Shown piece after piece: positions 42,717 to 51,688 of a DNA stretch of 64,000 nucleotides. Source of the stretch: Cohnella lupini (GTDB lineage: Bacteria; Bacillota; Bacilli; Paenibacillales; Paenibacillaceae); NCBI RefSeq assembly GCF_003386205.1, contig NZ_QRDY01000001.1, positions 372,001 to 436,000 on the forward strand. The letters are read 5' to 3'. Below the pieces are notes generated by a model. The model did no database searches. It was not told the origin of the DNA and saw only the letters and a list, made by a program, of their open reading frames with translations. Every line of letters begins with the position of its first letter. Position 1 is the stretch's first letter. The translations under genes were made by a program, and so were the position numbers.

Positions 42717-43097
42717 ATGACGGAAGAGCTGCAGCAAGGTTTAATAAGAATTTCGGATGATGTCGTTGCTACGATTGCCGGATTAGCGGCGTTGGAGACG
42801 CCTGGAGTCGCCGCCATGTCGGGCGGGATTTCGGAAGGCTTAGCCAAACGGTTAAGCGGACGTAATGCGCAGAAGGGCGTATCCGTCGAAGTAGGTCAAG
42901 TGGAGGCGGCCATCGATTTGCGGATCGTCGTTCAATACGGCATTCCTATTCAAGAGGTTGGGCGCAGGTTGCAAGATAATGTCCGTGAAGCGGTTGAGAA
43001 TATGACCGGGCTTACCGTCGTGGAAGTTAACGTAAAAGTGGAAGGCGTTGCTTTCAAGGATGAGGAAACGACGGATGAAGCACATCGCGTCAAGTAA
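42717..43097 (+). CDS. Asp23/Gls24 family envelope stress protein
   Basis: A 126-residue alkaline-shock-like protein. The domain is complete: IRISDDVVATIAGLAALETPGV, GVSVEVGQVEAAIDLRIVVQYG and VREAVENMTGLTVVEVNVKVEGV. Related proteins (YloU, YqhY, Asp23) are abundant in Firmicutes and associate with the membrane or with fatty acid synthesis control. It has GAGAGTGAG upstream of the ATG. It is convergent with ftsW, with which it shares a terminator. Confidence 0.88.
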   Translation: MTEELQQGLIRISDDVVATIAGLAALETPGVAAMSGGISEGLAKRLSGRNAQKGVSVEVGQVEAAIDLRIVVQYGIPIQEVGRRLQDNVREAVENMTGLTVVEVNVKVEGVAFKDEETTDEAHRVK

Positions 43098-43120
43098 AAG
43101 CGCGATTAGCAGCATAATTA

Positions 43121-43168
43121 AAAACGTGATTAAGTCGGCTTGGAGCCGCTTAACCACGTTTTTTTTAA
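43121..43168. terminator. Bidirectional terminator overlapping the ftsW stop
   Basis: AAAACGTG-TTAAG-CGGCT pairs with AGCCG-CTTAA-CACGTTTT with two mismatches. The T-run on the plus strand runs into the TAA of ftsW (43165-43167). Confidence 0.82.
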
Positions 43169-44358
43169 TGTTTCGCGGAGTACGTCCTCGCGGACGGTAC
43201 CCGTTCAACCCGTTCTACTCGATTATACTCTCGCGAAATGCTTAGAAGTATTCCCATACCCGTAAGCAACGTGAGCATGGAGGAACCCCCGTAGCTGATG
43301 AACGGCAGGGTGACGCCCGTAATCGGTATGGCGCCGCTTACGCCGCCCATGTTAATAAGGGCTTGAATCGAGATCAAGGATACGAGACCTATTCCGACTA
43401 ACGTTCCGTAGATGTCCGGGCACCTAAGAGCTACGATCAGAGCTCTCCACAGAAACAAGATGTAGAACAGGATGAAGATCGTCGTGCCGACGAATCCAAG
43501 TTCCTCGCCGATGATCGCAAAAATGAAATCGTTGTAGGCATAAGGCAAGTAAAACAGTTTCTGGACGCTGTTTCCTAAACCCGCGCCGAAAAAACCGCCG
43601 TGACCGAACGCTTCGAGGGAACGGATGAGATGATAACCGGTTCCTTGCTGATCCTCTAGCGGATTCAAGAAGGCAGTAAATCGCGCCCCCCGGTAACCGA
43701 AGCCGGCATCGGGATTAATCAAGAAGTAGAAGCTTGTCCCGAGCGCCGCAAGACCGAGCAATACGCCCGATGAGAGCGTGATATGCTTCAGATTGGAGCC
43801 TCCGGCAACGACGATCGCCGAAGCGCACATCACGAGGATGGCGCAGGAGCCGAAATCCGGCTGAAGCATGATCAAGAACGCGAAAAATCCCACTACGATC
43901 ATGACCGGAAGCAATCCCCGCTTGAAGTCGCGAAATTTCTCGTCCTTCTTCGCTATGATAGCGGCTAAGTATAATATAATGGCAAGCTTGGCGAATTCCG
44001 TTGGCTGAACGCCGAAGCTGCCGATTCCGATCCAACTCTTCGCTCCGTTCCTATCTTCCGCAACGAAGGGAACAAGGACGAGCAGGAATAAGGTTCCTAT
44101 GAAGAAGATCAGGAATAGCTTCTTGTATTTCTGAAAATGAATGTTCATCATCACGAACATGATCAAGGTGCCAAGCCCGACCCACATTAACTGGCGCTTT
44201 ACGAAATAAAGAGCGTCGTAGTTGTAGTCGGGCTCGGTTGCCGCCATGCTCGAGCTGGCGCTGAAAACCATGACGAGACCGAATCCCACGAGCAGAAGCG
44301 TCAGAATAAGCAACATGAAATCTGGCGTACCCCGCTGGCCGCTCTCCGGAGTCTTCAT
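43165..44358 (-). CDS. ftsW: Lipid II polymerase FtsW (SEDS family)
   Basis: A 397-residue polytopic membrane glycosyltransferase of the SEDS family with about ten helices. Diagnostic parts are RNGAKSWIGIGSFGVQPTEF with the catalytic aspartate region (GVQPTEFAKLA), GYQ-like RSLEAFGHGGFFGAG, the NDFIFAIIGEELGFVG loop and the ending GVTLPFISYGGSSML. It builds septal peptidoglycan with a class B PBP. In Bacillus subtilis ftsW follows ylaN; here the gene lies 2 kb from ylaN in reverse orientation. SpoVE is a close paralogue and cannot be fully excluded. Confidence 0.9.
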   Translation of the reverse strand: MKTPESGQRGTPDFMLLILTLLLVGFGLVMVFSASSSMAATEPDYNYDALYFVKRQLMWVGLGTLIMFVMMNIHFQKYKKLFLIFFIGTLFLLVLVPFVAEDRNGAKSWIGIGSFGVQPTEFAKLAIILYLAAIIAKKDEKFRDFKRGLLPVMIVVGFFAFLIMLQPDFGSCAILVMCASAIVVAGGSNLKHITLSSGVLLGLAALGTSFYFLINPDAGFGYRGARFTAFLNPLEDQQGTGYHLIRSLEAFGHGGFFGAGLGNSVQKLFYLPYAYNDFIFAIIGEELGFVGTTIFILFYILFLWRALIVALRCPDIYGTLVGIGLVSLISIQALINMGGVSGAIPITGVTLPFISYGGSSMLTLLTGMGILLSISREYNRVERVERVPSARTYSAKH

Positions 44359-44377
44359 CCTCGATTCCCCCGTGCCC

Positions 44378-44722
44378 CTATGAAAGCAGCTTTTTTAAAT
44401 CCTGCGTGCGCTGAGTAGCGGCATTTAAGATCGGTTGCGGAATCGCCGATTCGTAATCGAGGCCATGGGGGAAAGTAGCGCGTCCGATGTAGACGGCTTC
44501 GACTTCGAGAATGGCTTCCGGATTTTCCAGCTTGCCTTCTACGGCTCTAGTCGTGATGCGCAAGAAGTAGTCTTGTCCGTTCGTACGGTCGTGAAGCTTA
44601 AGATCATATGTAGCGCGGCGATATTCCCATTGCCAGCGTACGAAGCCAAGCTTGTCTCCGGACTCGTCCAGATGACCGAGATCGCTTCGCATTCCGTTTA
44701 ATCCTGTATTTTCGAGTAACAT
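44378..44722 (-). CDS. YugN-like family protein
   Basis: A 114-residue soluble protein resembling the YugN-like family: MLLENTGLNGMRSDLGHLDE, then GFVRWQWEYRRATYDLKLHD and a beta-rich middle, ending with a helix (QPILNAATQRTQDLKKLL). The function is unknown. The ATG at 44722 has AAGGAGG 8-9 nt upstream, better than the in-frame start at 44752. It lies 19 nt upstream of ftsW on the same strand and is likely cotranscribed with it. Confidence 0.8.
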   Translation of the reverse strand: MLLENTGLNGMRSDLGHLDESGDKLGFVRWQWEYRRATYDLKLHDRTNGQDYFLRITTRAVEGKLENPEAILEVEAVYIGRATFPHGLDYESAIPQPILNAATQRTQDLKKLLS

Positions 44723-44983
44723 TGGAAAATCCTCCTTAGTATGTGCGAACAATCGGGCAGCGTCCTTGACGTCTGCGGTTTGTCGTCATCGAGGTCAAAG
44801 CGTGCATTGTACCCTTCCATGATAGACGGTTTATGAGCCTTCTGCAAGCCCGCAACCGATCGGAAGTTCGAACGTTCATTGACAATTATCTCCTTTATCG
44901 CCGAATACGAAGGTTACGGATATGCATGCTTTCTGATACAATAGTACAAACATACGGACACAAGGGAAAAGGAGGCGCCGACC

Positions 44984-46159
44984 ATGACGGTAAAAGAACT
45001 TACGTTGCAATCCCTATATGAAGATATGGTGAAATGGCGCCGTCATCTGCATCAGCACCCCGAGCTTTCTTTCCACGAATTCGAAACTTCGAAAATGATC
45101 GCGGATCTGCTGGATTCCTGGGGACTCGAGGTTCGCCGCGGCGTTTCGGGAACCGGGGTCGTCGCCCGTCTTAAAGGCGACTTGCCCGGGAGGACGATCG
45201 CATTGCGGGCGGATATCGACGCACTGGCCATTCAAGATGCCAAATCCAGTTCTTACAGATCAACGGTGCAAGGCGTGATGCACGCTTGCGGACATGACGG
45301 ACATACGGCCGAGTTGCTTGCCGTTGCCAGATATTATAGCCTTCATAAAGAGGAAACGGCAGGAACAAGGGTGTTCTTATTCCAACCCGGCGAGGAGGTT
45401 CTCCCGGGCGGGGCGGTCGGAATGATCGAGGACGGAGCGCTCGAAGGCGTCGATGCGATATACGGAGTTCATCTATGGTCGCCTATGCCTTACGGTACGG
45501 CGACAACCCGTCCCGGACCTTTCATGGCGACTCCCGATGAATTCGAAATAACCATTAAAGGGCGCGGCGGGCACGGAGGGCTTCCTCATGAATGCAAGGA
45601 TGCCTTGGTTGCCGGCGCGTCGTTGGTGGTGGCTCTTCAAACGATCGTAGCCCGCAACGTCAATCCGCTCGATGCCGCGGTTCTATCGGTAGGAAGATTC
45701 GAATCGGGAACGGCTAATAACGTCATTGCGGCGAACTGCAAGATAAGCGGCACCGTCCGTTCCTTCAACAAAGGAATTCGCGACATCGTCCGGAAGCGGA
45801 TGGAGGAAATCGTCAAGCACACTTGCGAAATGCATGGCTGCGATTACGAATTTCGCTACTTCGAAGGGTATCCGCCTGTCGTGAACGACGAGCGCGAAGC
45901 GCTGAGGGTTCTTCGGGTCATTCAAGACGTATTGCCCGAAACGGCCGCGGCACCTGGCGAACGAATTATGGCCGGCGAAGATTTTTCTTACTATTTGGAA
46001 CGTAAGCCCGGTTGCTTTTTCTTCGTAGGCGCCGGCAGCGAGACGGAAGCTTCGGCTCCTCACCATCACCCGTTGTTCGACATTGAAGAGAAAGCGATGC
46101 TGCATGCGGCAAGATTGCTGATTGCGGTCGCGGACGACTCGGCATTGGATTTAACATAA
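44984..46159 (+). CDS. M20 family amidohydrolase (N-acyl-amino-acid hydrolase)
   Basis: A 391-residue metallo-amidohydrolase of the aminoacylase/IAA-amino-acid hydrolase branch. It starts RRHLHQHPELSFHEFET, and the metal ligands lie in HACGHDGHT (C102, H104), PGEEVLPGG and GEDFSYYLE, with a His near the end (PHHHPLFD). The dimerisation domain GRGGHGGLPHE carries the conserved histidine. Members remove acyl groups from amino acids or act as hippurate hydrolases; the exact substrate is open. AAAGGAGG precedes the ATG. Single gene with its own terminator. Confidence 0.9.
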   Translation: MTVKELTLQSLYEDMVKWRRHLHQHPELSFHEFETSKMIADLLDSWGLEVRRGVSGTGVVARLKGDLPGRTIALRADIDALAIQDAKSSSYRSTVQGVMHACGHDGHTAELLAVARYYSLHKEETAGTRVFLFQPGEEVLPGGAVGMIEDGALEGVDAIYGVHLWSPMPYGTATTRPGPFMATPDEFEITIKGRGGHGGLPHECKDALVAGASLVVALQTIVARNVNPLDAAVLSVGRFESGTANNVIAANCKISGTVRSFNKGIRDIVRKRMEEIVKHTCEMHGCDYEFRYFEGYPPVVNDEREALRVLRVIQDVLPETAAAPGERIMAGEDFSYYLERKPGCFFFVGAGSETEASAPHHHPLFDIEEKAMLHAARLLIAVADDSALDLT

Positions 46160-46171
46160 AGCGGTCGTTAC

Positions 46172-46200
46172 GGCTCCCTCCGAGTAGGAGGGAGTTTTTT
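46172..46200 (+). terminator. Rho-independent terminator
   Basis: CTCCCTCC (46174-46181) pairs with GGAGGGAG (46187-46194), followed by TTTTTT. It ends the amidohydrolase gene. Confidence 0.88.
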
Positions 46201-46271
46201 ATGTTGCGCCGTTATCCGTTTATAAGACGATTCCGGAATGGGAAGGCTGTAGGTGCATGGAGGGATGCTGG

Positions 46272-47975
46272 ATGAATATTCCTTTGCCGCTGTGGGCCCA
46301 ATCAGACGGGACGATATTGTTGGATGAACGGCATCCGGAATACGAAGAAGCTAGAAATCTGCTTAGAACGGTAGCGGAGTTGCATAAACGACCGGGAGCC
46401 GTGCATACATACCGGATAACGCCGGTGACTCTATGGAACGCGGCCGCTTCGGGCCTGCGTTCCGCTGATATCGTCGAGAGGCTTGGGGCGATGTCATCGT
46501 CCGGTCTGCCGCGAGCCTTGGAAGAAGAGATTCGTAAGCAAATGAACCGATACGGCCAAATTCGTCTACAAACGATTGCAGGCGAATTGGTACTCACGAT
46601 TGAACAACCCGAGATAATGGAACAAATACTTCAATGGGAAGATATCGTTTCGGTGTTGTCCGGAACTTCTTCCTCAACTCGAGCTAGCGTCAAGCCATCC
46701 GCCAGAGGTTGGATCAAAAGGGAGTTGGCGGCACGAGGCTATCCGGTTAAAGATGAAGCGGGATTCCATTCGGGCAATGCGCTAGAGGTTTCGTTCCTTA
46801 GCGTATCGGATTCCGGCAGGCAGGTCGTGCTTAGGGATTATCAGGCGGATGCGGTCGATGCCCTGCTTGGCAAGGAAAACGGAAGCGGAGGAAGCGGCGT
46901 AGTCGTACTTCCTTGCGGAGCAGGGAAAACTTGGGTCGGCATGGCCGCGTTGGCTCGATTGAAATGCGACACCCTCATTTTGACGCCGAACGGCGTTTCC
47001 GTTTCCCAGTGGATTTCCGAGCTGCTCCGCCATACGACGCTAACGGAAGAAGAAGTAGGCGAGTATACGGGGCAAACGAAGAACGTGCGCCCCGTTACGG
47101 TGGCGACGTACCAAATCCTTACGCACAGACGATCCAAAGTAGAGGATTATCCTCACTTGGAGCTTTTCGGCAACCGGGATTGGGGTCTCATTATTTATGA
47201 CGAGGTGCACCTTCTCCCGGCGCCGGTATTCAGAATCACCGCGGACATTCAAGCGACAAGAAGACTCGGCTTAACGGCTACGCTCGTACGAGAGGATGGA
47301 CGGGAAAGCGACGCGTTCGCTTTGATCGGACCTAAACAATACGAAATTCCTTGGAAAACGATGGAGGAAGGCGGCTGGATTGCCAAAGCCGCATGCACGG
47401 AGGTGAGAGTACCGCTCGATCCGCGCACCGCCAAGAGCTATTCGGAAGCACCTAAGAGAAACAGGCACCGAATCGCCGGGGAGAACCCTCGGAAGGCTGA
47501 GGTCGTCAAAGCCTTGCTGAAGCGGCATAGCGGTTTGCCGACGCTCGTCATCGGACAGTATCTCGATCAACTGCACGAATTGGCGCGCGAGCTATCTTTA
47601 CCGTTAATCACCGGCGAGATGCCCAATAGAAATCGCAAGCAATTGTTCGACAGCTTCAACCGCGGGGAAATCGACGTGCTGTTGGTATCCAAGGTCGCCA
47701 ATTTCGCCGTAGATCTTCCGGATGCGTCGGTTGCCATTCAGGTATCCGGAAGCTATGGCTCGAGGCAGGAGGAAGCGCAAAGGCTAGGTCGAATATTGCG
47801 GCCCAAAAAGTCCGGCAACGAGGCGACGTTCTATTCTTTGGTAAGCGAAGGAACCGATGAGGTGGAATTCTCGCGTAACCGAGGACGGTTTCTATTGGAG
47901 CAAGGGTATCCCTACACGGTCGACCGATGGATGTTGCCGAGAATGGAAGACCAACATCCAAGCGAAGGAAGGTGA
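46272..47975 (+). CDS. XPB/Rad25-type superfamily 2 DNA helicase
   Basis: A 567-residue helicase. An N-terminal region of about 195 residues is followed by the SF2 core: DYQADAVDAL, Walker A PCGAGKT (near 213-219), the DEVH box (D310-H313), GLTATLVREDGRESD with the XPB-type RED motif, and motif VI QEEAQRLGRILRP. This resembles XPB of archaea and of actinobacteria, a dsDNA unwinding enzyme of nucleotide excision repair. The ATG at 46272 is 7 nt from GGAGGG; the ATG at 46257 overlaps it. The next gene starts 4 nt after the stop and encodes a probable partner. Confidence 0.9.
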   Translation: MNIPLPLWAQSDGTILLDERHPEYEEARNLLRTVAELHKRPGAVHTYRITPVTLWNAAASGLRSADIVERLGAMSSSGLPRALEEEIRKQMNRYGQIRLQTIAGELVLTIEQPEIMEQILQWEDIVSVLSGTSSSTRASVKPSARGWIKRELAARGYPVKDEAGFHSGNALEVSFLSVSDSGRQVVLRDYQADAVDALLGKENGSGGSGVVVLPCGAGKTWVGMAALARLKCDTLILTPNGVSVSQWISELLRHTTLTEEEVGEYTGQTKNVRPVTVATYQILTHRRSKVEDYPHLELFGNRDWGLIIYDEVHLLPAPVFRITADIQATRRLGLTATLVREDGRESDAFALIGPKQYEIPWKTMEEGGWIAKAACTEVRVPLDPRTAKSYSEAPKRNRHRIAGENPRKAEVVKALLKRHSGLPTLVIGQYLDQLHELARELSLPLITGEMPNRNRKQLFDSFNRGEIDVLLVSKVANFAVDLPDASVAIQVSGSYGSRQEEAQRLGRILRPKKSGNEATFYSLVSEGTDEVEFSRNRGRFLLEQGYPYTVDRWMLPRMEDQHPSEGR

Positions 47976-47979
47976 ACGC

Positions 47980-49941
47980 ATGGATTTGAAGTTATCCGTC
48001 GAAAAGCTGCCCGATCCGGTGCGGCAGCTTATTCAAAGCGAACCGACGATCAAGAGCAGGCTGGACGGAGGCGAGAAGTTGGAAGCGATTCTTCGCAACC
48101 GGGAATGGGCCGAAGAATGGCTCGAGCATAGCGCGGATTTTTACCAGCTGGAAGGATTAAAAAAAATCGTAGTCCGGTACGCGGGCTTACCTTTCGAGAT
48201 CGATTCGTTGATTAAAGCGACCGGAGAAGAGAACGTGCTGACCGGCGCCGAAACGCGAGTAGCCGTAGCCAAGCTGCGCAGAAGCGGAATCGTGCACTCC
48301 GTAAGGAAGGCATGGGGAGACCAATTATTGTATTTGCCCGAGGATACGGTTCCGATGTGGCTGCCGCTGTTGTTTCCGATCATTCATTCGCCCTTGAATG
48401 AAGCTGCGAAGTTAGAAATTTCTTACGCAAGCAAGGAATATCGCCTGCCGTTGTCGCTTGAGCTGTTGGCAGCTTGGCAACAATTCGATCGTCAGCCGAT
48501 GACTTGGACGGTAAAAGGGAGGCTGCATCGGCATCCGTTCGTCCGCATGCAATCGGGGCTGCGCATAACATCGCAAGAATTGGCAGACTTGACCATTACC
48601 TATCCGAATAACGATCAACTTCCGGCTTATGCCGCATTGGCATTAGACCTTGGCTTGCGGAGCAAAGTGCTCCGCAGGCAGAATAACGAAATTCGTCTAT
48701 CCATGAGTGGGTTGTCTGCTTGGCTGGCTCTTGAGCCTACCGAGGCGGATTCCCGCTTGCATGATTGGATTATGACAAGAATAGGCGAGTCCGACCCGGC
48801 TATCCATATAACGGCATCCGCCTTGTCCGCTATCAACGGCTTGGATTGGCATGAGGATCATTGCTTAGCCGTGACTATCGGTCAAGAGAAGGCGATAGAG
48901 CTTTGGCTTGGGCTGATGGAATCATTCGGCTGGCTGGAAAGAGGAAGCTATCGAGACGGCAAGGTGTTTCGAAAGAAGTATTCCAAGAGATCGGCGAACG
49001 ATCAGACGACTCCCGAATCGGCATCGATGTTCGTACAGCCGGACGGAGAAATTTTCGTTCCGCCGGCAACGTCCCTGAAACAAAGGTGGGTATTGTCGGA
49101 AATCGCGGAACTAGTTACAGCGGACGAGTTAGTCGTGTATCAATTGACTAGAAATGCTTGCATCAAGGCATTCCAGGCAGGTCACACGTTCCAATCCGTG
49201 ATTTCCTTCCTGGAACAGGGTGCCGCTATACCTTTACCCGAGCCGGTTACCGGAGCTTTGGCGGATTGGTTCTCGCCTTTAGGCAAAGTCGTATTCGCAG
49301 ATGTATTGCTGCTGCGTGCGATAAATCCCGAAGTCGCCGATCATCTTAAGCAAAATCCGGAGATCGCCGAGTTGCTGTTGGAGCATGTAGGGGATCGAGA
49401 TTTCATTATCGATCGGGAGTCATATCCGGACATGCTCGCGCGGCTGCAGAAGATCGGGTATCCCGCGCAAACAGTCGATCAAGCCTTATCGCGCAAGCAT
49501 GAAATTATGCCTCCCGTTCCTCCGGACGATGAATTTTCCGAAGAAGAACAGGGCTGGATATATAGACGTCAAGCATTGTCGGCGTTCACCGCCGATCGGG
49601 CTATTCCAGGGACGGAGGAGCTATTCCCGGGAATTTCGTCCGTTCCCGCGGCGTGGCTGTCCAAACCGCGGACTTATCACGCTTCCACGAGCAAAGAGGT
49701 CATCCAACGGGCGATCGATTGGCAAACCTCCATTCGGTTGGAGGTTAACGGAGCCGAGCGAACCTTCCATCCGAAAAATTTCCGGGACGAAGGGGAGAAG
49801 TGGTCCGTGTTAGGGCAGTGGAAAGTCGACCCGGGTAATGACGTTATGAACGTTCGGCCGGAAACGGTTAGTATTCTAGCGGACGAGATCTCGGAAGTGA
49901 TGATCGTGCTGCCCGCCTTAGAGGAGCTTGAAACCCATTGA
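47980..49941 (+). CDS. Helicase-associated protein (XPB/Ssl2-like partner)
   Basis: A 653-residue soluble protein that resembles the helicase-associated proteins often encoded next to bacterial XPB genes, such as Rv0862c of Mycobacterium tuberculosis. The N-terminal part (about 1-200) looks like winged-helix repeats (LSVEKLPDPVRQLI, VAKLRRSGIVHSVRK). The C-terminal third includes FVQPDGEIFVPPATSL, a segment typical of the Helicase_C_3 (XPB/Ssl2-like) domain. It has no ATPase or nuclease motif that I can see. The ATG at 47980 has GAAGGAAGG upstream and sits 4 nt from the helicase stop, so the two are one operon. Confidence 0.8.
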   Translation: MDLKLSVEKLPDPVRQLIQSEPTIKSRLDGGEKLEAILRNREWAEEWLEHSADFYQLEGLKKIVVRYAGLPFEIDSLIKATGEENVLTGAETRVAVAKLRRSGIVHSVRKAWGDQLLYLPEDTVPMWLPLLFPIIHSPLNEAAKLEISYASKEYRLPLSLELLAAWQQFDRQPMTWTVKGRLHRHPFVRMQSGLRITSQELADLTITYPNNDQLPAYAALALDLGLRSKVLRRQNNEIRLSMSGLSAWLALEPTEADSRLHDWIMTRIGESDPAIHITASALSAINGLDWHEDHCLAVTIGQEKAIELWLGLMESFGWLERGSYRDGKVFRKKYSKRSANDQTTPESASMFVQPDGEIFVPPATSLKQRWVLSEIAELVTADELVVYQLTRNACIKAFQAGHTFQSVISFLEQGAAIPLPEPVTGALADWFSPLGKVVFADVLLLRAINPEVADHLKQNPEIAELLLEHVGDRDFIIDRESYPDMLARLQKIGYPAQTVDQALSRKHEIMPPVPPDDEFSEEEQGWIYRRQALSAFTADRAIPGTEELFPGISSVPAAWLSKPRTYHASTSKEVIQRAIDWQTSIRLEVNGAERTFHPKNFRDEGEKWSVLGQWKVDPGNDVMNVRPETVSILADEISEVMIVLPALEELETH

Positions 49942-50062
49942 CCGGAAACGTTCCTTTTGTGTTATGATAGTTAGGTATAACATAGCCGATTTGTAAATGT
50001 TCCGATCGCTTCGGCTTTTAGGACATTTGTCAAACAAAGGTGAGGTGAGGCCGTTGGCCAGC

Positions 50063-50545
50063 ATGACACAAACCCTCCCTGCGGCAGTAGAAGGTGTGAT
50101 GGAGAACGCGCCTGCCGATATGGCGTTGCTCTTATCCCACGCCTTCGAGCTGGGGGATTCACTTAAGAATTCCGCTTACGCGGCGGAATACGTTTTCTGG
50201 AAAGATCGAGTTCATAGGGATGAAGAAGTGCAAACCTTGACCAAGCTATTCGCCAAGGCGAAAGAGAAATTCGCCGAATGCGAACGTTTCGGAAGGTTCC
50301 ACCCGGATTATAACGCCGCTTTGGATCAAGTGTACGAAATGGAAAGCCGACTTGATCAAGTGGAATCCGTTCGCAATTTCAAAGCCGCCGAGAACTCTTT
50401 GGATGAATTGCTTAACGATGTTTCCCGGACGATTGCCTATGCCGTATCGCAAAGCATCAAGGTTCCGGATAACAATCCGAATCCCAAAGCTTCGGGTTGC
50501 GGCAATGGCGGCAGTTGCTCATGCGGAAGCGGCGGTTGCGGGTAA
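50063..50545 (+). CDS. ylbF: YlbF family regulator (RNase Y specificity factor)
   Basis: A 160-residue helical protein matching YlbF: LAHAFELGDSLKNS-like helix, KEKFAECERFGRFHPDYNAAL and FKAAENSLDELLNDVSRTI, and a Gly/Cys-rich tail (CGNGGSCSCGSGGCG). With YmcA and YaaT it forms the Y-complex that directs RNase Y and promotes competence, biofilm and sporulation in Bacillus subtilis; the tail cysteines bind a [4Fe-4S] cluster. The start is uncertain: TTG 50054 lies 8 nt from a first GAGG and ATG 50063 12 nt from a second. ylbG follows, as in Bacillus subtilis. Confidence 0.88.
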   Translation: MTQTLPAAVEGVMENAPADMALLLSHAFELGDSLKNSAYAAEYVFWKDRVHRDEEVQTLTKLFAKAKEKFAECERFGRFHPDYNAALDQVYEMESRLDQVESVRNFKAAENSLDELLNDVSRTIAYAVSQSIKVPDNNPNPKASGCGNGGSCSCGSGGCG

Positions 50546-50573
50546 GTTATTTAGACAGACCGGAGGGTTGGAC

Positions 50574-50837
50574 ATGTTTGCCGAACGGACAGGTTATATC
50601 GTATGGTTTAGCGATTCGAAAGCGGCCAGAGGCTTGGACAAATACGGAACTCTGCACTATTTGTCCCGCAAAATGCAATATGCCGTCATGTACATGAATG
50701 CCGACGTTGCGGAAGAAGCCGTTCGTAATTTGCAGCGTCTACCCTTCGTACGCAAGATCGAGCGCTCGTATCGCAACGAGATCAAGACGGAGTACGAGAA
50801 GAACGTACCCGACAAAACCAGGTTTTACGGTTTATGA
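50574..50837 (+). CDS. ylbG: YlbG family protein (UPF0298, DUF2129)
   Basis: An 87-residue protein of the YlbG type: RTGYIVWFSDSKAARGLDKYG, then HYLSRKMQYAVMYMNAD and LQRLPFVRKIERSYRNEI. The ferredoxin-like alpha/beta fold is known from structure but not its function; the gene is nearly always next to ylbF, which supports a link to RNA turnover. GGAGG lies 7 nt before the ATG. The spacing to ylbF is 28 nt and a terminator follows. Confidence 0.9.
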   Translation: MFAERTGYIVWFSDSKAARGLDKYGTLHYLSRKMQYAVMYMNADVAEEAVRNLQRLPFVRKIERSYRNEIKTEYEKNVPDKTRFYGL

Positions 50838-50843
50838 TTTTAG

Positions 50844-50869
50844 CCCCCTAAATAATGGGGGCTTTTCTA
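50844..50869 (+). terminator. Rho-independent terminator of ylbF-ylbG
   Basis: AGCCCCC (50844-50850) pairs with GGGGGCT (50859-50865), followed by TTTCT. Confidence 0.82.
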
Positions 50870-51118
50870 TTATCCACCTTTCGTTTATGATTAAACGATT
50901 CCGTGCAATTCTATCTTGGAATCTATCTTTCTTTCATTTTATGAGCGTGATAGCATAAAATAGAGTAGGGAAATAGTATCCAAAAGTTGGAATGTAAGGG
51001 TTCATTTTATTTTATTGTTGAATCATCGGGAATGAATGCGGTAAAATGAACTTAAGTTCCTAGGTATACATGGACTCGAGTGGGTCATTAGACCTAGTAT
51101 CGGGAAGGGGATAGCCCG

Positions 51119-51556
51119 GTGAAGGATAAACATACGGATCGGTGGAATACTTACGAACCCTTTCACGTCGTTCTGGGCGATAAAAAGGTTGTCGACATCA
51201 TCATAACCAATCACGCTCGCACACGTTGGACGGACCGCGTGGAGAGCGAGAGAACCGGCTATTCGGATATCGCCGAATTCATGTGGGAATGCTTGAAGGA
51301 AGACCGCATCGTCTCGTATTACCGGAACGAACAAGATGTATATACGATCGACGACGACCTTGTTTTCGTCGCGGAATTCGCGGTCAGTGAAACGGATACC
51401 GATTTGCTAGGAAATCCGTTGCATAAGATGATCGTCGTTACGTTCTTAGGGAGAATGTCGGAGACGATGGAGCTCCGAGATTTGAAAACGTATTATTCTT
51501 GGCTGCGACACTCGCGGCGCATGACGCTGATCAAAAATAATCGCAAACGCCGTTAA
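51119..51556 (+). CDS. Conserved hypothetical protein
   Basis: A 145-residue soluble protein with a charged N-terminus, a VDIIITNHARTRWTDRVE segment and a basic C-terminus (SRRMTLIKNNRKRR). The HARTRWTDRV part recalls small RNA- or nuclease-like domains with a His/Arg-rich helix, but I cannot assign a family. It starts with GTG at 51119, about 8 nt from AAGGGG. A gene-poor, AT-rich stretch of 250 bp precedes it, and a terminator follows. It stands alone as a transcription unit. Confidence 0.65.
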   Translation: MKDKHTDRWNTYEPFHVVLGDKKVVDIIITNHARTRWTDRVESERTGYSDIAEFMWECLKEDRIVSYYRNEQDVYTIDDDLVFVAEFAVSETDTDLLGNPLHKMIVVTFLGRMSETMELRDLKTYYSWLRHSRRMTLIKNNRKRR

Positions 51557-51571
51557 GGCTTATATAGTCGA

Positions 51572-51607
51572 AACAGCCGGGAAGGAGAATATCTCCCCCG
51601 GCTGTTT
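51572..51607 (+). terminator. Rho-independent terminator
   Basis: AACAGCCGG pairs with CCGGCTGTT with an inner GGAGA/TCTCC stem, then TT. It ends the hypothetical gene at 51119. Confidence 0.8.
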
Positions 51608-51688
51608 TCCGTTTCCGGCATCAACGCGCTCAACGTTATTATGGTATAATTCGAAATAAAATATTATCGGACGGAAGGCGTGACCGGG

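Noticed and set aside
44833-45021. 62-codon frame upstream of the M20 gene
   Set aside because: No ribosome binding site, arginine-rich random composition, overlaps the real start.
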